Part shown: positions 26,316-35,516 of the stretch, piece by piece | Numbering within the stretch: position 1 is the first letter of the stretch | How the letters are laid out: each line of letters starts with the position of its first letter | Assembly (NCBI GenBank): GCA_964461995.1 | Contig: CAYWXL010000015.1 | Location: 21,450-85,449 of the forward strand | Direction of reading: 5' to 3' | DNA length: 64,000 nucleotides | DNA from: JALSRK01 sp964461995 | Lineage (GTDB): Bacteria; Acidobacteriota; Terriglobia; Bryobacterales; Bryobacteraceae | Made by a program: the position numbers and the translations under genes | The notes under the pieces: generated by a model | What the model saw: only the letters and a program-made list of their open reading frames with translations | Databases searched by the model: none | What the model was told of the DNA's origin: nothing

Positions 26316-27779
26316 TTAGCCCGCCGCATTGGCCGGCGGACGGCTCTCGCCGGCGGGTACCGTAAAAGCGAAGGTTGCTCCTCTTCCATAGGTGCTTTCC
26401 ACGCGGACCGTCCCACCCATCGCCCTAACCACGTGCTTGACGATTGCCAGGCCCAGGCCCGTACCCCCGAGTTGCCGTGACCGCGCCTTGTCCACTCGGT
26501 AAAAACGCTCGAAGAGCCGCGGCAGGTCTTGCTCGGGGATCCCAGGGCCACAGTCGCTTACCGCGATCTCAAGGGAGGGGCGGCCGTTTGCGTCCTTTTG
26601 CGGCGTCACGGAAACCCGCACCCATCCCCCTTCCGGCGTGAACTTGATGGCGTTGTCCAGCAGGTTGCTGAGCGCCTGGTGGAACCCCTCCGGGTCGCAG
26701 TATGCGGTCGTCCCGTCCGGGGCGTGGACGACCTCCAGTCTGATCCGCTTTCGGTCCGCCAGCGGCTTGAGCGTCTCGACGCACTCGTTCACCAGTGCGT
26801 TCACGGGCTGGTCAGCCGCTTCCAGGGATTGGAGCTTCAGCTCGATTCGCGACAGCGTCAGCAGATCGTTCGTAAGGTTCGTGAGGCGCTCCGCGTTCGC
26901 ACGGATGATGTTCAGGAACCGGATATTGTGTTCCGGGTCGTTGATCGCTCCGTTCAGCAAGGTCTCGGTATAGCCCTGAATCGACGCCAGTGGCGTCCGC
27001 AACTCGTGCGAGACATTGATGACGAAGTCTTTCCGCACCTGCTCCATCCGCTCCAGCTCAGCGTGCTCGCGGGTGAGCTGGTCGAACGACTGCTCCAGTT
27101 TTGCCGCCGTCTCGTCCAGCTTGGAAGCCAGCAGCGTGAGCTCGTCGCGGCCGTGCCAGTTCAACCGTTGCCGGAAACCGCCGTCGGCAAGCTGCCCGGC
27201 GAACTCGATGATGCGCCCGAGGCGCGAGGAGAACCGCCGAGCGAGGAACGTCGCCACGAGCATCGCCGGGATGAACGCGTACACCATCGACAGCAGCGTC
27301 TCTTTCCGCATGGCCGCGATCTCTTGCTCAAGGTCAGCCAGAGGCACCGCGACTCGGAGCGCGCCGGCGGGAATCGGTATCGCCACGTAGTAGAACATGA
27401 TTCCCATCGTCGGACTCACGCGGCGGCTGCTGCCGACGTCGCCGCGCAGCGCTGCCGCCACCTCCGGCCGCCCGGCGTGGTTCTCCATCCGCTGCGGATC
27501 GGCATCCGAATCCGCCAGCACCGTGCCGTCGTGGGCGATCACCGTAATCCGCGCTCCGGCCTTACGGCCGAGCTCCCGGAATCGTTCGTGGGACAGTTCT
27601 GAGAAGCCGGTCGGCGATAATTCGGCCAGCAGCCGGGCCTTTTCGAGCAAGTCCCGCTCGCGCTGCGCCATGTAGCTGGCTTCGGTGCGCCGTGTCACCA
27701 GCGCTTCGAGCGCCACGAGGGTGATCACAAGGACGCACAGCACCCCCACCAGAAGTTTCGCCAGAATGCGTGCGGTCAA
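26316..27779 (-). CDS. phoR: PhoR-type sensor histidine kinase
   Basis: A 487-aa membrane kinase. TM1 (about residues 3-25), a periplasmic sensor segment, TM2 (LLSMVYAFIPAMLVATFLARRF), a HAMP-like linker, HisKA with VSHELRTPLASIQGYTE and HATPase_c with NLLDNAIKFTPEGG, SDCGPGIP and GTGLGLAIVKHV. TTG at 27777-27779 is chosen, with GGAG 9 nt upstream, because a TACAAT -10-like box (27816-27821, minus strand) would start transcription near 27809, downstream of the more distal ATG at 27866. It belongs to the nadD-phoR-phoB direction. Confidence 0.87.
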   Translation of the reverse strand: MTARILAKLLVGVLCVLVITLVALEALVTRRTEASYMAQRERDLLEKARLLAELSPTGFSELSHERFRELGRKAGARITVIAHDGTVLADSDADPQRMENHAGRPEVAAALRGDVGSSRRVSPTMGIMFYYVAIPIPAGALRVAVPLADLEQEIAAMRKETLLSMVYAFIPAMLVATFLARRFSSRLGRIIEFAGQLADGGFRQRLNWHGRDELTLLASKLDETAAKLEQSFDQLTREHAELERMEQVRKDFVINVSHELRTPLASIQGYTETLLNGAINDPEHNIRFLNIIRANAERLTNLTNDLLTLSRIELKLQSLEAADQPVNALVNECVETLKPLADRKRIRLEVVHAPDGTTAYCDPEGFHQALSNLLDNAIKFTPEGGWVRVSVTPQKDANGRPSLEIAVSDCGPGIPEQDLPRLFERFYRVDKARSRQLGGTGLGLAIVKHVVRAMGGTVRVESTYGRGATFAFTVPAGESRPPANAAG

Positions 27780-27867
27780 CCTGCTCTCCGGTAGGTGTTC
27801 AGTGGTGCAACTTTCATTGTAAGCGGAACCCCGCGCCAGCCACCCATTGGGGACAGGCCGCCCCAAA

Positions 27868-28461
27868 TCAGCCGCGTGCCGCGTACCCGTAAAGGCCCTT
27901 CTCCCGGATGTAGTCGAACACCGCAGGCGGGAGCTCGGGCGGCGATTCGCCCGCTGCCAGCCGGGCGCGGACCTCGGACGAGGAGATCGGCAGAGCTAAT
28001 GTGTTGAGCCTGTGGACCCGGGCCCCGGGCGGCTCTTCGTACTGGTGTCCCGGCCGCGTCGCCACGATGAACTCCACCTCGCGAAGCAACTCCTCCCAGC
28101 GGTGCCACGTCGTGATCTCGTTGAAGGCGTCCGCGCCGATGATGAAATACAGCTTGTCCTGTGGATCAAGACCCCGTTTCAACGCTCGCACCGTGTCGAT
28201 CGTGTACGAGGGAACGCGCTTTTCCTCGAGGCGCGACGCCGCCAGCCGGGGATTGCCCTGGCAGGCCAGCTCAACCATCTTCAGACGGTCTTCGTACGGG
28301 GCCGCCGCCACGCCCCGCTTGTGCGGGGGGAAGGCTGCCGGTACTAGGAGCACCTGGTCGAGCTGATACTGGTCGGCAGCTTCTCTGGCTACCGTGATGT
28401 GACCGGAATGGACCGGGTCGAACGTCCCGCCGAATAGTCCGATCTTTCTACCCGGGGGCAT
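27868..28461 (-). CDS. nadD: Nicotinate-nucleotide adenylyltransferase
   Basis: A 197-aa nucleotidyltransferase joining NaMN and ATP to give deamido-NAD in NAD synthesis. GLFGGTFDPVHSGHI carries the GxFxPxHxGH-type motif, and the C-terminal ISSSEVRARLAAG is the conserved ISxTxIR segment. Length is normal. It begins 9 bp after the upstream outer-membrane protein gene. In this class of genomes nadD is not normally with phoR, so co-transcription may be incidental. Confidence 0.95.
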   Translation of the reverse strand: MPPGRKIGLFGGTFDPVHSGHITVAREAADQYQLDQVLLVPAAFPPHKRGVAAAPYEDRLKMVELACQGNPRLAASRLEEKRVPSYTIDTVRALKRGLDPQDKLYFIIGADAFNEITTWHRWEELLREVEFIVATRPGHQYEEPPGARVHRLNTLALPISSSEVRARLAAGESPPELPPAVFDYIREKGLYGYAARG

Positions 28462-28470
28462 CGCGCGGCC

Positions 28471-29061
28471 TCAAAATGTAATGCCGAAAAGGAAGTCCGC
28501 CTGGTTCCGGTTGTATTGGATCACCGTCGGCCCGGCGCCGGATTCTCCGGAACCCCATCGGGTGAAACGCAGTTCCGGCGAGAGGCGGAGACGGCCGATC
28601 TTGATCTGCAAACCGGCCCCAAGGACGAATCCCCAGCCGCTGTCCTTCAAGTTGGTGGCCAGCGCCGGCAGATCGCCGAAGCTGCGGTAGGCGCCGCCCG
28701 CCGTGAAGAACGGCCGGAGGCCGGCGCCGGGAAGGCGGAACTTCACCAGCAAAGGGATGTCCCAGTTGCCAACCGTCTCCGAGGAGGCGACCGGATCGCC
28801 GCCCGCGCCCGGCCGCGTCACTCTCATCTCAGTGCGCCGGTACAGCAAGTCGGCCTCGAGGCCGAAGCCGAACGGCAGGAACAGCTCTGCGGTCGGCCCG
28901 ATGGTGAAGTGGGCCGTGGAGGGATCGAAGCGGAACGACTCCCGTTTCACCGATTCGAAGGCGTCGTTCAGCGGCGCTCCCGCCCGGAGTCCGATCGCAA
29001 ACCAGTCGCCCGCGAGGGCCGCGCTCACCGTCAGCAACAGGAGAAGCGGATACCTCAACAT
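28471..29061 (-). CDS. Outer-membrane beta-barrel protein (PorT/OmpW-like)
   Basis: A 196-aa protein with a signal peptide (MLRYPLLLLLTVSAALA). It has alternating hydrophobic strands typical of an 8-strand barrel (FGLEADLLYRRTEMRV, WDIPLLVKFRLPGAGLRPFFTAGGAYR, SGWGFVLGAGLQIKIGRLRLSPELRFTRWG). It ends in Phe (ITF), as outer-membrane barrels often do. The ATG at 29059-29061 lacks a Shine-Dalgarno sequence; TACAAT (29080-29085, minus strand) lies 18 nt before it. First gene of a likely unit with nadD. Confidence 0.8.
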   Translation of the reverse strand: MLRYPLLLLLTVSAALAGDWFAIGLRAGAPLNDAFESVKRESFRFDPSTAHFTIGPTAELFLPFGFGLEADLLYRRTEMRVTRPGAGGDPVASSETVGNWDIPLLVKFRLPGAGLRPFFTAGGAYRSFGDLPALATNLKDSGWGFVLGAGLQIKIGRLRLSPELRFTRWGSGESGAGPTVIQYNRNQADFLFGITF

Positions 29062-29127
29062 AGAACAATTCAAAGCGAAATTGTACCGCAGCAGCGAGCG
29101 CCGGCGCTCGCTAGAATTGAAAAAGCG

Positions 29128-29715
29128 ATGCCCGATCGCCTCTACCTTTCCTACTGGCTCCGGGGTTTCACCGAACACAACATGCTCCGCCATTTTGAGA
29201 CGGCTCTCCGCCGGTTTCCGTTTTCCCGGATACGGCCTCACGCTGTACTGGCCGTTAGGGCGGTCGATTTGACGGAGGCTCCCTTAATAGAAAGGGAGTA
29301 CGCTGGAGAAATCGACCCCGGGGCGGTCCTGGAAGCTTGCCGGTGGCACAACAAGCCGGACCACGCGTTCGAGCTGGCTACGTATTGGGAGTTGTGGACC
29401 TTGAGCGACGGCGAGTGGAAGCTGCGCCCGGCGCCGATCGAAATATGGTGCTATGGCCCCTTGTTCCCCAGCGAGTACGGCGAACAGCTTCGTTTTGAGT
29501 TCGGCCTGGAGACCTTGTTCTTGCCGAGCGCCGAGTTGAGCGGCCCGCTCGCGCCGGTCCGGCACAACATTCGCAGTCTGCTTCATCTGGTCAAAGACAT
29601 GGACGAGGCTTTGCCGGTGGAAAAGCGGCTGCTCTGGTCGGAGTCCGGCGGGAACTTCGCCGATCGGCTTAAGGAGGCGCTCTCCCGCATCGAGGCGAAA
29701 GAAGCCGGCGGCTAG
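29128..29715 (+). CDS. Hypothetical cytosolic protein
   Basis: A 195-aa protein that I do not recognise. It is soluble and tryptophan-rich (YLSYWLRGFTEHNMLRHFE, ATYWELWTLSDGEWKLRPAPIEIWCYGPLF) with a helical C-terminus. ATG at 29128; TAGAAT (29112-29117) is 10 nt before it and no Shine-Dalgarno is present. The frame stays open far upstream, but that extension is antisense to the barrel gene and unlike protein. Its stop overlaps the convergent response-regulator gene by 4 bp. Confidence 0.75.
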   Translation: MPDRLYLSYWLRGFTEHNMLRHFETALRRFPFSRIRPHAVLAVRAVDLTEAPLIEREYAGEIDPGAVLEACRWHNKPDHAFELATYWELWTLSDGEWKLRPAPIEIWCYGPLFPSEYGEQLRFEFGLETLFLPSAELSGPLAPVRHNIRSLLHLVKDMDEALPVEKRLLWSESGGNFADRLKEALSRIEAKEAGG

Positions 29716-30068
29716 CCTAGGAGGTCGTGAAGAGCTTCGCGCAATTGCTGGGGCAGGAACGGCTTTTGCAAGAAGCAAGTGTGGGGCTGGCTCGCTTCAA
29801 GCGGCGGCTCCGGAAACCCGCTGCATAGCACCACAGGCAGATCGGGCTTCTTTTCCCGTAGTCCGCCCAACAACTCCAGACCGGTGATGTCGGGCAACGT
29901 CAAGTCCACGACCGCTGCTTGGTAAGCGTTGGGCTCCTCGTCGAAAGCAGACAATGCATCCCGGCCGGTGACGAAGGCGCGAATTTCAAAACCGGACTGG
30001 CCGAGAAAGCGCGCCAACAGCCGAAGCAAGATTTCCTCGTCTTCGACTAGCAGGACACGTGCCGCCAT
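29712..30068 (-). CDS. Single-domain response regulator
   Basis: A 118-aa stand-alone receiver domain: E9-D10-E11, phosphorylatable D55 in VVDLTLPD, Ser/Thr at LCSGF and K102-type LQKPF. There is no output domain, so it probably works by phosphotransfer or by binding a partner. No kinase is adjacent. The gene to its right on the same strand encodes a barrel protein, 20 bp away. Confidence 0.88.
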   Translation of the reverse strand: MAARVLLVEDEEILLRLLARFLGQSGFEIRAFVTGRDALSAFDEEPNAYQAAVVDLTLPDITGLELLGGLREKKPDLPVVLCSGFPEPPLEASQPHTCFLQKPFLPQQLREALHDLLG

Positions 30069-30088
30069 AATACCGGGCGCCGTAAGAC

Positions 30089-31423
30089 TCAGAACAACGA
30101 AACAGGCACTTCGCCCGGGCTGAACACCAGCCCAACGAATGCCCGCATGCGGTTCCGGTTGTAACTTGAGTTGCGCAACTCCTGGGTGCGGTAATCCACG
30201 CCGGCCGTGAAGTGCAGTGATCGCGTTAGCCGCACGCCCATCGCCGCGCCGGCTCCGTAATTGTCATACTTCACACCGCTCTCCATCGTCGCATTGGCTC
30301 GGTAATAATTCGCGCGCAGCCCGAAGTTGACGCGAGACGTCGCCGTATAGCTGTAGCTCACGCCGAAACTCGTCGTCTCCGAGGTGGCCATGAAGGAGTT
30401 GCCCGGCCGGACCCCTTGGTACAAGTAAAACGACAAGCTCCCCCGCTGGAAGGAACGGCTCAACGTGGCGCGGATCGAGGGCCCCATCCTCCGGTCGTCC
30501 ACCGGTTGCAGCGTTGTCGGCCGGCCGATGATTGCGGCGATCACCGGGTCGAGCGGCACGGCCGTGACCCGCTCGGACCGGACGCGGTACACACCCGCGC
30601 CTAAGACGATCTGCCAGTGCGGCGAAAACTTGTGTTCCAACGCCAGTTGAATGTCGTGAATCCAACTTTGGCCGACGTTGGCGCTGAAATAGAATTGCGA
30701 ATACTCGTACGTCGGCCCGATCGTTGTGTTCTCGCTGAGGCGGTATTGGAGCGCCGCCCCTCCGGAAAACCCGGAATAATCGAGTAGGGCCGCCGAGCGC
30801 CGTTGTGCCGTGTAGCCTCCGCCCCGCAAGGTGATGTACCACCGCTGCGTGAAAAAGTGGCTTACGCCGGCTCGGGCGGAAAGCCGCGTGGTTCGAGTGT
30901 CGAACGGTTCTACTGCCGATCCGTCCAGCTCTTCAGACGGGTCCGGGACAACGGGCTGGTACAGCCCGCCGTAACTGTAACTGTAAGTCGCCGCGTTGAC
31001 GCCGAGTTCAAACGCCGTCTTCACTGAGGTCTGCCGCGCGTAGTCGAGACCGAGGCGGGCGTCGGCTCCATTGTAGCTGCGCAGGTTTGTTCTGGAGTAC
31101 GCCCGGTATGCGGCCAGGAAATCGACCGCTAAGGTGTCATGAGGACCATTCCGGGCCCCGTAAACGCCCACCGTGCCGATCACGCCGGGACCGCTCTCGG
31201 TGATGAGATTGCCCGCTTCGTCGATCGCGGGAGTAAAGAGGTCCGTGTAATAGCTGCCCTGAACGCCCGCGTGAAAACGGAACGTGATCGGCTGGCCGAG
31301 GTACTTCCCCAGCGGCGCCCCGGCGCGGCTCAACACCGCGGGACCGGTGTAGCCCCCGGTGTTTTGGCCCAGCGCCGCGGTAAAGGAACCCACGGCAAGC
31401 ACAAGCCATACCCGTTTTGGCAA
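30089..31423 (-). CDS. Outer-membrane beta-barrel protein (porin-like), unknown substrate
   Basis: A 444-aa exported protein. The mature N-terminus begins after FTAALGQN and the remainder is beta-strand-rich with alternating aromatic residues (TAAFELGVNAATYSYSYGG-type, RVNFGLRANYYRANATM, RSLHFTAGVDYRTQEL) and ends with SLF. The likely start is TTG at 31421-31423 with AGGAGG 4 nt upstream; the longer frame to 31570 has no signal before that point. The single-domain response regulator is downstream. Confidence 0.75.
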   Translation of the reverse strand: MPKRVWLVLAVGSFTAALGQNTGGYTGPAVLSRAGAPLGKYLGQPITFRFHAGVQGSYYTDLFTPAIDEAGNLITESGPGVIGTVGVYGARNGPHDTLAVDFLAAYRAYSRTNLRSYNGADARLGLDYARQTSVKTAFELGVNAATYSYSYGGLYQPVVPDPSEELDGSAVEPFDTRTTRLSARAGVSHFFTQRWYITLRGGGYTAQRRSAALLDYSGFSGGAALQYRLSENTTIGPTYEYSQFYFSANVGQSWIHDIQLALEHKFSPHWQIVLGAGVYRVRSERVTAVPLDPVIAAIIGRPTTLQPVDDRRMGPSIRATLSRSFQRGSLSFYLYQGVRPGNSFMATSETTSFGVSYSYTATSRVNFGLRANYYRANATMESGVKYDNYGAGAAMGVRLTRSLHFTAGVDYRTQELRNSSYNRNRMRAFVGLVFSPGEVPVSLF

Positions 31424-31609
31424 AGCTCCTCCTGCTTTTCGGTTGTCGAGTACTGATTGCACTCCGGCGCGGTTTTCACCCCACGCCACACGGCGGCCCT
31501 CCTTTTGGCCGCGCTGCAAAGTCTGAGTCTGACGCCTCGTTTCGGTGATGTCAAGTGGAGTTAACGGCAATCGTGGAATCGGCTACGCTGATTAGCAGGC
31601 GGAACTCCT

Positions 31610-31834
31610 ATGTCAGAAGAGCAGCGCCACGACCGTCGGCAGCGATCCGTCTGGTTCGCCTGGTGGTACTTCGCCATTTCCGCAGGGTTCCTTCTGCTCG
31701 CCGTCTATTACTACCTGCACGGCGGCAGACCGCTACTCATCGTCCTGCGCTGCGTCATCGCGGGCTCCTTTGCGGTTCTTGGCTACCTGCAGTGGCAGGC
31801 GAGCCGACGGGGCAAGCCGCGCCACAAGTCGTGA
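31610..31834 (+). CDS. Small two-TM membrane protein
   Basis: A 74-aa protein with hydrophobic segments at about 15-35 and 42-60 and charged ends (MSEEQRHDRRQR, SRRGKPRHKS). ATG at 31610. A possible promoter is TTAACG (31561-31566), 17 bp, TACGCT (31584-31589). The mscS start follows 17 bp after the stop. It may be an accessory of the channel, but there is no direct evidence. Confidence 0.65.
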   Translation: MSEEQRHDRRQRSVWFAWWYFAISAGFLLLAVYYYLHGGRPLLIVLRCVIAGSFAVLGYLQWQASRRGKPRHKS

Positions 31835-31850
31835 TATCCTCTTTATTCCG

Positions 31851-33020
31851 ATGAACTTCGACGCTTTGCTTTCCGCTGATTGGGTCCAGACGCTGAGGCA
31901 CAACACGTGGGACAGCCCCATCGTGCATGTCTTCATCGTTGTTCTCCTCACCGGTACCGTGAACCTGGTTGTCCGCCGCATACTGCGGCGGGTGCGGGAG
32001 CGAATCGTCGCTCGGACGGAAAACCCCTGGGACGACGCCTTCATGGACGCGCTGCCCGGGCCGGTCACCGTGGCGATCTGGAGCACTGGTCTCTTCATCG
32101 CCGCACATGTCATCGGCGGACCGATCCTGTCCCACCGCCGGGTCACCGACCTCTTTGTCATCATCCTCATCGCCGACGCCGCCTGGTTCTTCGTGCGGTG
32201 GATCCGCCGCACCGAGGAAGAACTCATCAAATTGAATCAGGCCCGCGAGAAGCCCGACGAGCGCCTCGACCCCACCACCGTCCACGCTGTCGGGAAACTG
32301 CTCCGCTTGACGGTCAACATCACCGCGGTTCTCGTCGGCCTGTCTTACCTGCAAATCGATATCACGGCGGTGCTTACTTTCGGCGGCATCGGCGGCGTGG
32401 CGGTCGGCTTTGCCGCCAAAGACTTGCTCGCCAATTTCTTCGGCGGCCTCACCATCTATCTCGACCAGCCCTTCAAAGTCGGCGATTGGATCCGTTCGCC
32501 GGACCGCGAGATCGAGGGGACCGTAGAGTACATTGGCTGGCGGCACACGCGGATTCGCACCTTCGACAAGCGCCCGCTCTATGTGCCGAACTCGGTGTTC
32601 ACCACCATCGTCATCGAGAACCCGCAGCGCATGCTCAACCGTCGCATTTACGAAACCATTGGCGTCCGCTACGACGACATCCGCAAGATGGACGCCATCA
32701 CTCGCGACGTCGAGCACATGCTGCGCAACCACCCGGAAATCGACACCAATCAGCTACTGATGGTCTATTTCAACGAGTTCGCCGATTCCTCGTGTAACTT
32801 CTTCGTCTACACCTTCACGAAGACCACCGACTGGGCCTACTTCCATAAGGTGAAGCACGAGATCCTGCTCAAGATCGCCGATATCATCGACTCCCACGGC
32901 GCGGAGATCGCCTTCCCGACGCAGACGCTGCACGTGGCCTCGCTGCCTGAACCGAAGTCGGAGGTGGAGCGCCAAGAGACTCGGCGGCTGGCGGGCGCCG
33001 GAGCTGATCCGGCGGAATAG
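31851..33020 (+). CDS. Mechanosensitive ion channel of the MscS family
   Basis: A 389-aa inner-membrane channel that should open on hypo-osmotic shock. N-terminal TM helices (about 20-40, 70-90, 100-120) precede the pore helix and beta domain: FGGIGGVAVGFAAKDLLANFFGG followed by LDQPFKVGDWI. The cytoplasmic alpha/beta domain completes it. ATG 31851 lacks a Shine-Dalgarno sequence; TATCCT (31835-31840) is 10 nt upstream, again fitting a leaderless mRNA. The open frame reaches 31770, but that part lies over the previous gene. Confidence 0.92.
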   Translation: MNFDALLSADWVQTLRHNTWDSPIVHVFIVVLLTGTVNLVVRRILRRVRERIVARTENPWDDAFMDALPGPVTVAIWSTGLFIAAHVIGGPILSHRRVTDLFVIILIADAAWFFVRWIRRTEEELIKLNQAREKPDERLDPTTVHAVGKLLRLTVNITAVLVGLSYLQIDITAVLTFGGIGGVAVGFAAKDLLANFFGGLTIYLDQPFKVGDWIRSPDREIEGTVEYIGWRHTRIRTFDKRPLYVPNSVFTTIVIENPQRMLNRRIYETIGVRYDDIRKMDAITRDVEHMLRNHPEIDTNQLLMVYFNEFADSSCNFFVYTFTKTTDWAYFHKVKHEILLKIADIIDSHGAEIAFPTQTLHVASLPEPKSEVERQETRRLAGAGADPAE

Positions 33021-33049
33021 GACGATTCGTTGGTGGGGCGCTGTGCTGC

Positions 33050-34642
33050 TCAGCGGAAGACAATCAGATCGTGAATAACGATGTCCCGGCCCTTTTTCTC
33101 TTCCTTGGAGCCTTCATAGGGCTCTCCCCGAACCACCACGCGGAGGGTGTGGCGCCCGGGCTCTAGGCCGAAGCGGTGGAAGAGGCTCTCCCCGCCGCGC
33201 TCACCGTCTTCCATGTAGGCGTCGATCGTCACTGGAGCCGCGTCATCGAGGTAGACATCGGCCTTGCCGCCGGACGTCAGGTAAGCCCCGGTGAGAATGA
33301 ACCCCGTGCCGTCGAAGCTGATGGCAGCCTCCGCTCCTTTCCGCCAGGCTCGTTTCATGCCCTCGCGTTTGCGCCCGCCGCGGGCCGTGTGGGTCACCCA
33401 GCGGCCTTTCCAGCTCCAACGCTCGTCGCTGCTGGATATCCGCTCAACCGGCGTCCCGTAGTCATCCCAGACCTCAAGGGGCGGCGGTTCCGGCTGCTGC
33501 GTCGGCACCACCAGTTTGTCACCCAGAAACTTGCCGCCGTGCAACTGCGCCAGTTCGATGGCCCGCTGCGTAGTCGCCTCAACGATCGTCCTCAAGCTGT
33601 GGTTCGTGTAACTGAATTTCTCGTTCTCGATTTCTGGTATCGCGGCTTTGAACTTTTCGGGGATACGCTCGTAACCGTAAACCACTCCCAGTACGCCGCC
33701 GGCGGTAGCCGGGTTACAGTCGGAATCCTGGCCGGCGCGGGTCGCCACCCGGAGCGTCTTCTCGAAGTCGCCGCCGCCGTAAAGCAATCCCAACGCCACG
33801 TAGGCGCCATTGATCTTCGCGTCGATATTGAACGGCTCCAGCGCCCCGCCCGGACAGGCATCGCGCCGGTCCCATTTCTCCTGGATGAGATGCCAGACGG
33901 CGGTCCAGTCATCGGGGTGTTCGCGAGACCACACCAAGGTATCTCGGATGATCTGTGCATAGGGGCTTTCTGGCGGCAGGCAGGCCAGGCCCGCCTCTAC
34001 CAACTTGCGGGGATCGCTTTCGAAGAAGGCCGCCGCGTACATCCCCGAGACGAACATCCCTCCGTAGATACCGTCGCCGTAATTCATTATCCGGCCGGCT
34101 CTCAGGCAGTAGTCGTTCGTAGCGCGGGGCATGCCAGGGGCCATCAGGCCGATGAAATCCGCTTCGATCTGGAAGTCGATGTCGTTTGCGTGGGCGTTGT
34201 AACGCGGATGGCCTGCCTCCGCCGCCGGGATACCCCGGCGCAGGTTTCGCCGCCCCACCAGGTTCGCGTGCCACAGCCGGTAGCGACTGTTCCGGAACAT
34301 TTCGCCGAAGTCTTTGGTCGTCGCGCGCAGGCCTTTTTTCTCCAGCACCTCGGCGAAGGTCATGTCCACATAGATGTCATCCTGACGGAGCGAGTTCTTC
34401 ACCCGCTCTGGCGTCCACTCCGGAATTTGGTCCTCGGGGATGATCTCCCCTTTCCAGCGGAACTCGGTGGGGGCGCCGTAACTGACGCCGATCATTTGCC
34501 CCGCCCAGCCTCCTTTTATCTTGTCCTGAAGCTGCGCCAGGGAGATTTCGCGCCAGGTGGGCTGCGGGGGCTCGCTCTGGCGTCCGCAAGAACTCAGCAA
34601 CAGGCATCCGGCGGCAGCTAACCTGCCAAGCGTCATCTGCAT
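33050..34642 (-). CDS. Exported ADP-ribosylglycohydrolase-like lipoprotein
   Basis: A 530-aa protein. The signal ends in a lipobox (LLLSSC, residue about 19), so it should be anchored outside the cytoplasm. Residues about 35-350 match the ADP-ribosyl-glycohydrolase (DraG-like) fold: IKGGWAGQMIGVSYG, RQDDIYVDMTF and AGQDSDCNPATAGGVLGVVYG with the metal-binding acidic residues. The C-terminal 150 residues form a beta-rich domain (GTGFILTGAYLTSGGKADVYLDD) like a carbohydrate-binding module. A consensus promoter reads into the ATG at 34642 with a 7-nt gap. DraG-type enzymes are normally cytosolic; secreted versions in this phylum probably act on a different glycoside. Confidence 0.82.
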   Translation of the reverse strand: MQMTLGRLAAAGCLLLSSCGRQSEPPQPTWREISLAQLQDKIKGGWAGQMIGVSYGAPTEFRWKGEIIPEDQIPEWTPERVKNSLRQDDIYVDMTFAEVLEKKGLRATTKDFGEMFRNSRYRLWHANLVGRRNLRRGIPAAEAGHPRYNAHANDIDFQIEADFIGLMAPGMPRATNDYCLRAGRIMNYGDGIYGGMFVSGMYAAAFFESDPRKLVEAGLACLPPESPYAQIIRDTLVWSREHPDDWTAVWHLIQEKWDRRDACPGGALEPFNIDAKINGAYVALGLLYGGGDFEKTLRVATRAGQDSDCNPATAGGVLGVVYGYERIPEKFKAAIPEIENEKFSYTNHSLRTIVEATTQRAIELAQLHGGKFLGDKLVVPTQQPEPPPLEVWDDYGTPVERISSSDERWSWKGRWVTHTARGGRKREGMKRAWRKGAEAAISFDGTGFILTGAYLTSGGKADVYLDDAAPVTIDAYMEDGERGGESLFHRFGLEPGRHTLRVVVRGEPYEGSKEEKKGRDIVIHDLIVFR

Positions 34643-34649
34643 GACGCCG

Positions 34650-34678
34650 AAAGTAACAAACCCCCGGTTGCGTGTCAA
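34650..34678 (-). promoter_or_regulatory. Promoter for a leaderless transcript
   Basis: On the minus strand: perfect TTGACA (34673-34678), a 17-bp spacer and TACTTT (34650-34655), then 7 nt to the ATG at 34642. Transcription would begin at or next to the start codon. The TTG of the -35 box is also an in-frame start codon, which can mislead gene callers. Confidence 0.6.
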
Positions 34679-34702
34679 AAACGTCCGCTCAATGGGGTGA
34701 GC

Positions 34703-35098
34703 CTACGCTGCGGAGGCGCCGCCCGCTTCCTGGCCGGATGTGGCGCCGGGCCCTTCACCGGCCGCCGGCGCCGGAGCGGACTCGGTCTCGGAAGTGGGCG
34801 TGGCGCCCCATTCCTTCGGCATCACGATCCAGCAGATCAGATAGGCAATGAAGCCCACGCCGGTGAACAACGCCGCGCACAGCCAGATGATCCGCATCAG
34901 CGTCACGTCTACGTCCAGGTAGTCGGCGAACCCGGCGCAGACACCCGCGATGCTTTTCTTGTGCATCGGACGCACCAGCCGCTTTCCGGTGGCGTTCTGG
35001 AAAACGGGCCGCGGCGCGCGCCCCCTGACAGGTTTTCCGCACGTGGGACAGTAGTTGTGGCTCTCGGCGAGTTCCTGACCGCAGGCGGTGCAGTACAT
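34703..35098 (-). CDS. PspC-domain membrane protein with N-terminal zinc ribbon
   Basis: A 131-aa protein. Residues 1-25 form a zinc ribbon (CTACGQ and CPTCGKP). Residues about 45-100 are a PspC domain (KSIAGVCAGFADYLDVDVTLMRIIWLCAALFTGVGFIAYLICWIVMP) with one or two membrane helices. The tail is Ala/Gly/Glu-rich. PspC proteins act in envelope-stress responses. A Shine-Dalgarno sequence (GGAGAAG) precedes the ATG. Confidence 0.88.
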   Translation of the reverse strand: MYCTACGQELAESHNYCPTCGKPVRGRAPRPVFQNATGKRLVRPMHKKSIAGVCAGFADYLDVDVTLMRIIWLCAALFTGVGFIAYLICWIVMPKEWGATPTSETESAPAPAAGEGPGATSGQEAGGASAA

Positions 35099-35171
35099 GG
35101 TCGCTTCTCCTCTCTCACCAATGGTACGCCGCCGCCCCGTGGTTTGTTCCCCCGGATTGGGGGAGCGGGCG

Positions 35172-35516
35172 TCAATCGCGCTCGAACGCCAAGTGGTCTC
35201 CTGGCCGCGTACCCGTCTCCCGGGCGACTCCGGCGGGCAACTCTAGGACGGAGTGCGCCCTCAGACAGACTGAAATGCGCCACGGCGGCACGGCGTGGCG
35301 GACCTTGACCACTCGCTTGTGCTTATTCAGAAAAAGCAAGTCGATGGGAAACTTCATCCAGAACGTATGCACCGCCTCGCACGGAACGATCCACAGCCCC
35401 TCGCCTCGGGGCAGGCTTTCACGCCTCAGTAGCCCTTGGCGGCGGGCTGCGCTGGTGTTGGCCACGGCCGCCTTGTCAGCCAGAACGACGTCTCTGGTTA
35501 TGTTCCTGATGCGCAT
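35172..35516 (-). CDS. DUF192 family protein
   Basis: A 114-aa protein with the DUF192 pattern: ARRQGLLRRESLPRGEGLWIVP, VHTFWMKFPIDLLFLN, RVVKVRHAVPPW and HSVLELPAGVARETG. The function is not known. No signal peptide is seen, although many relatives have one; the start at ATG 35516 might be internal to a longer frame, but none is evident. It is divergent from the aldo/keto reductase gene. Confidence 0.85.
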   Translation of the reverse strand: MRIRNITRDVVLADKAAVANTSAARRQGLLRRESLPRGEGLWIVPCEAVHTFWMKFPIDLLFLNKHKRVVKVRHAVPPWRISVCLRAHSVLELPAGVARETGTRPGDHLAFERD

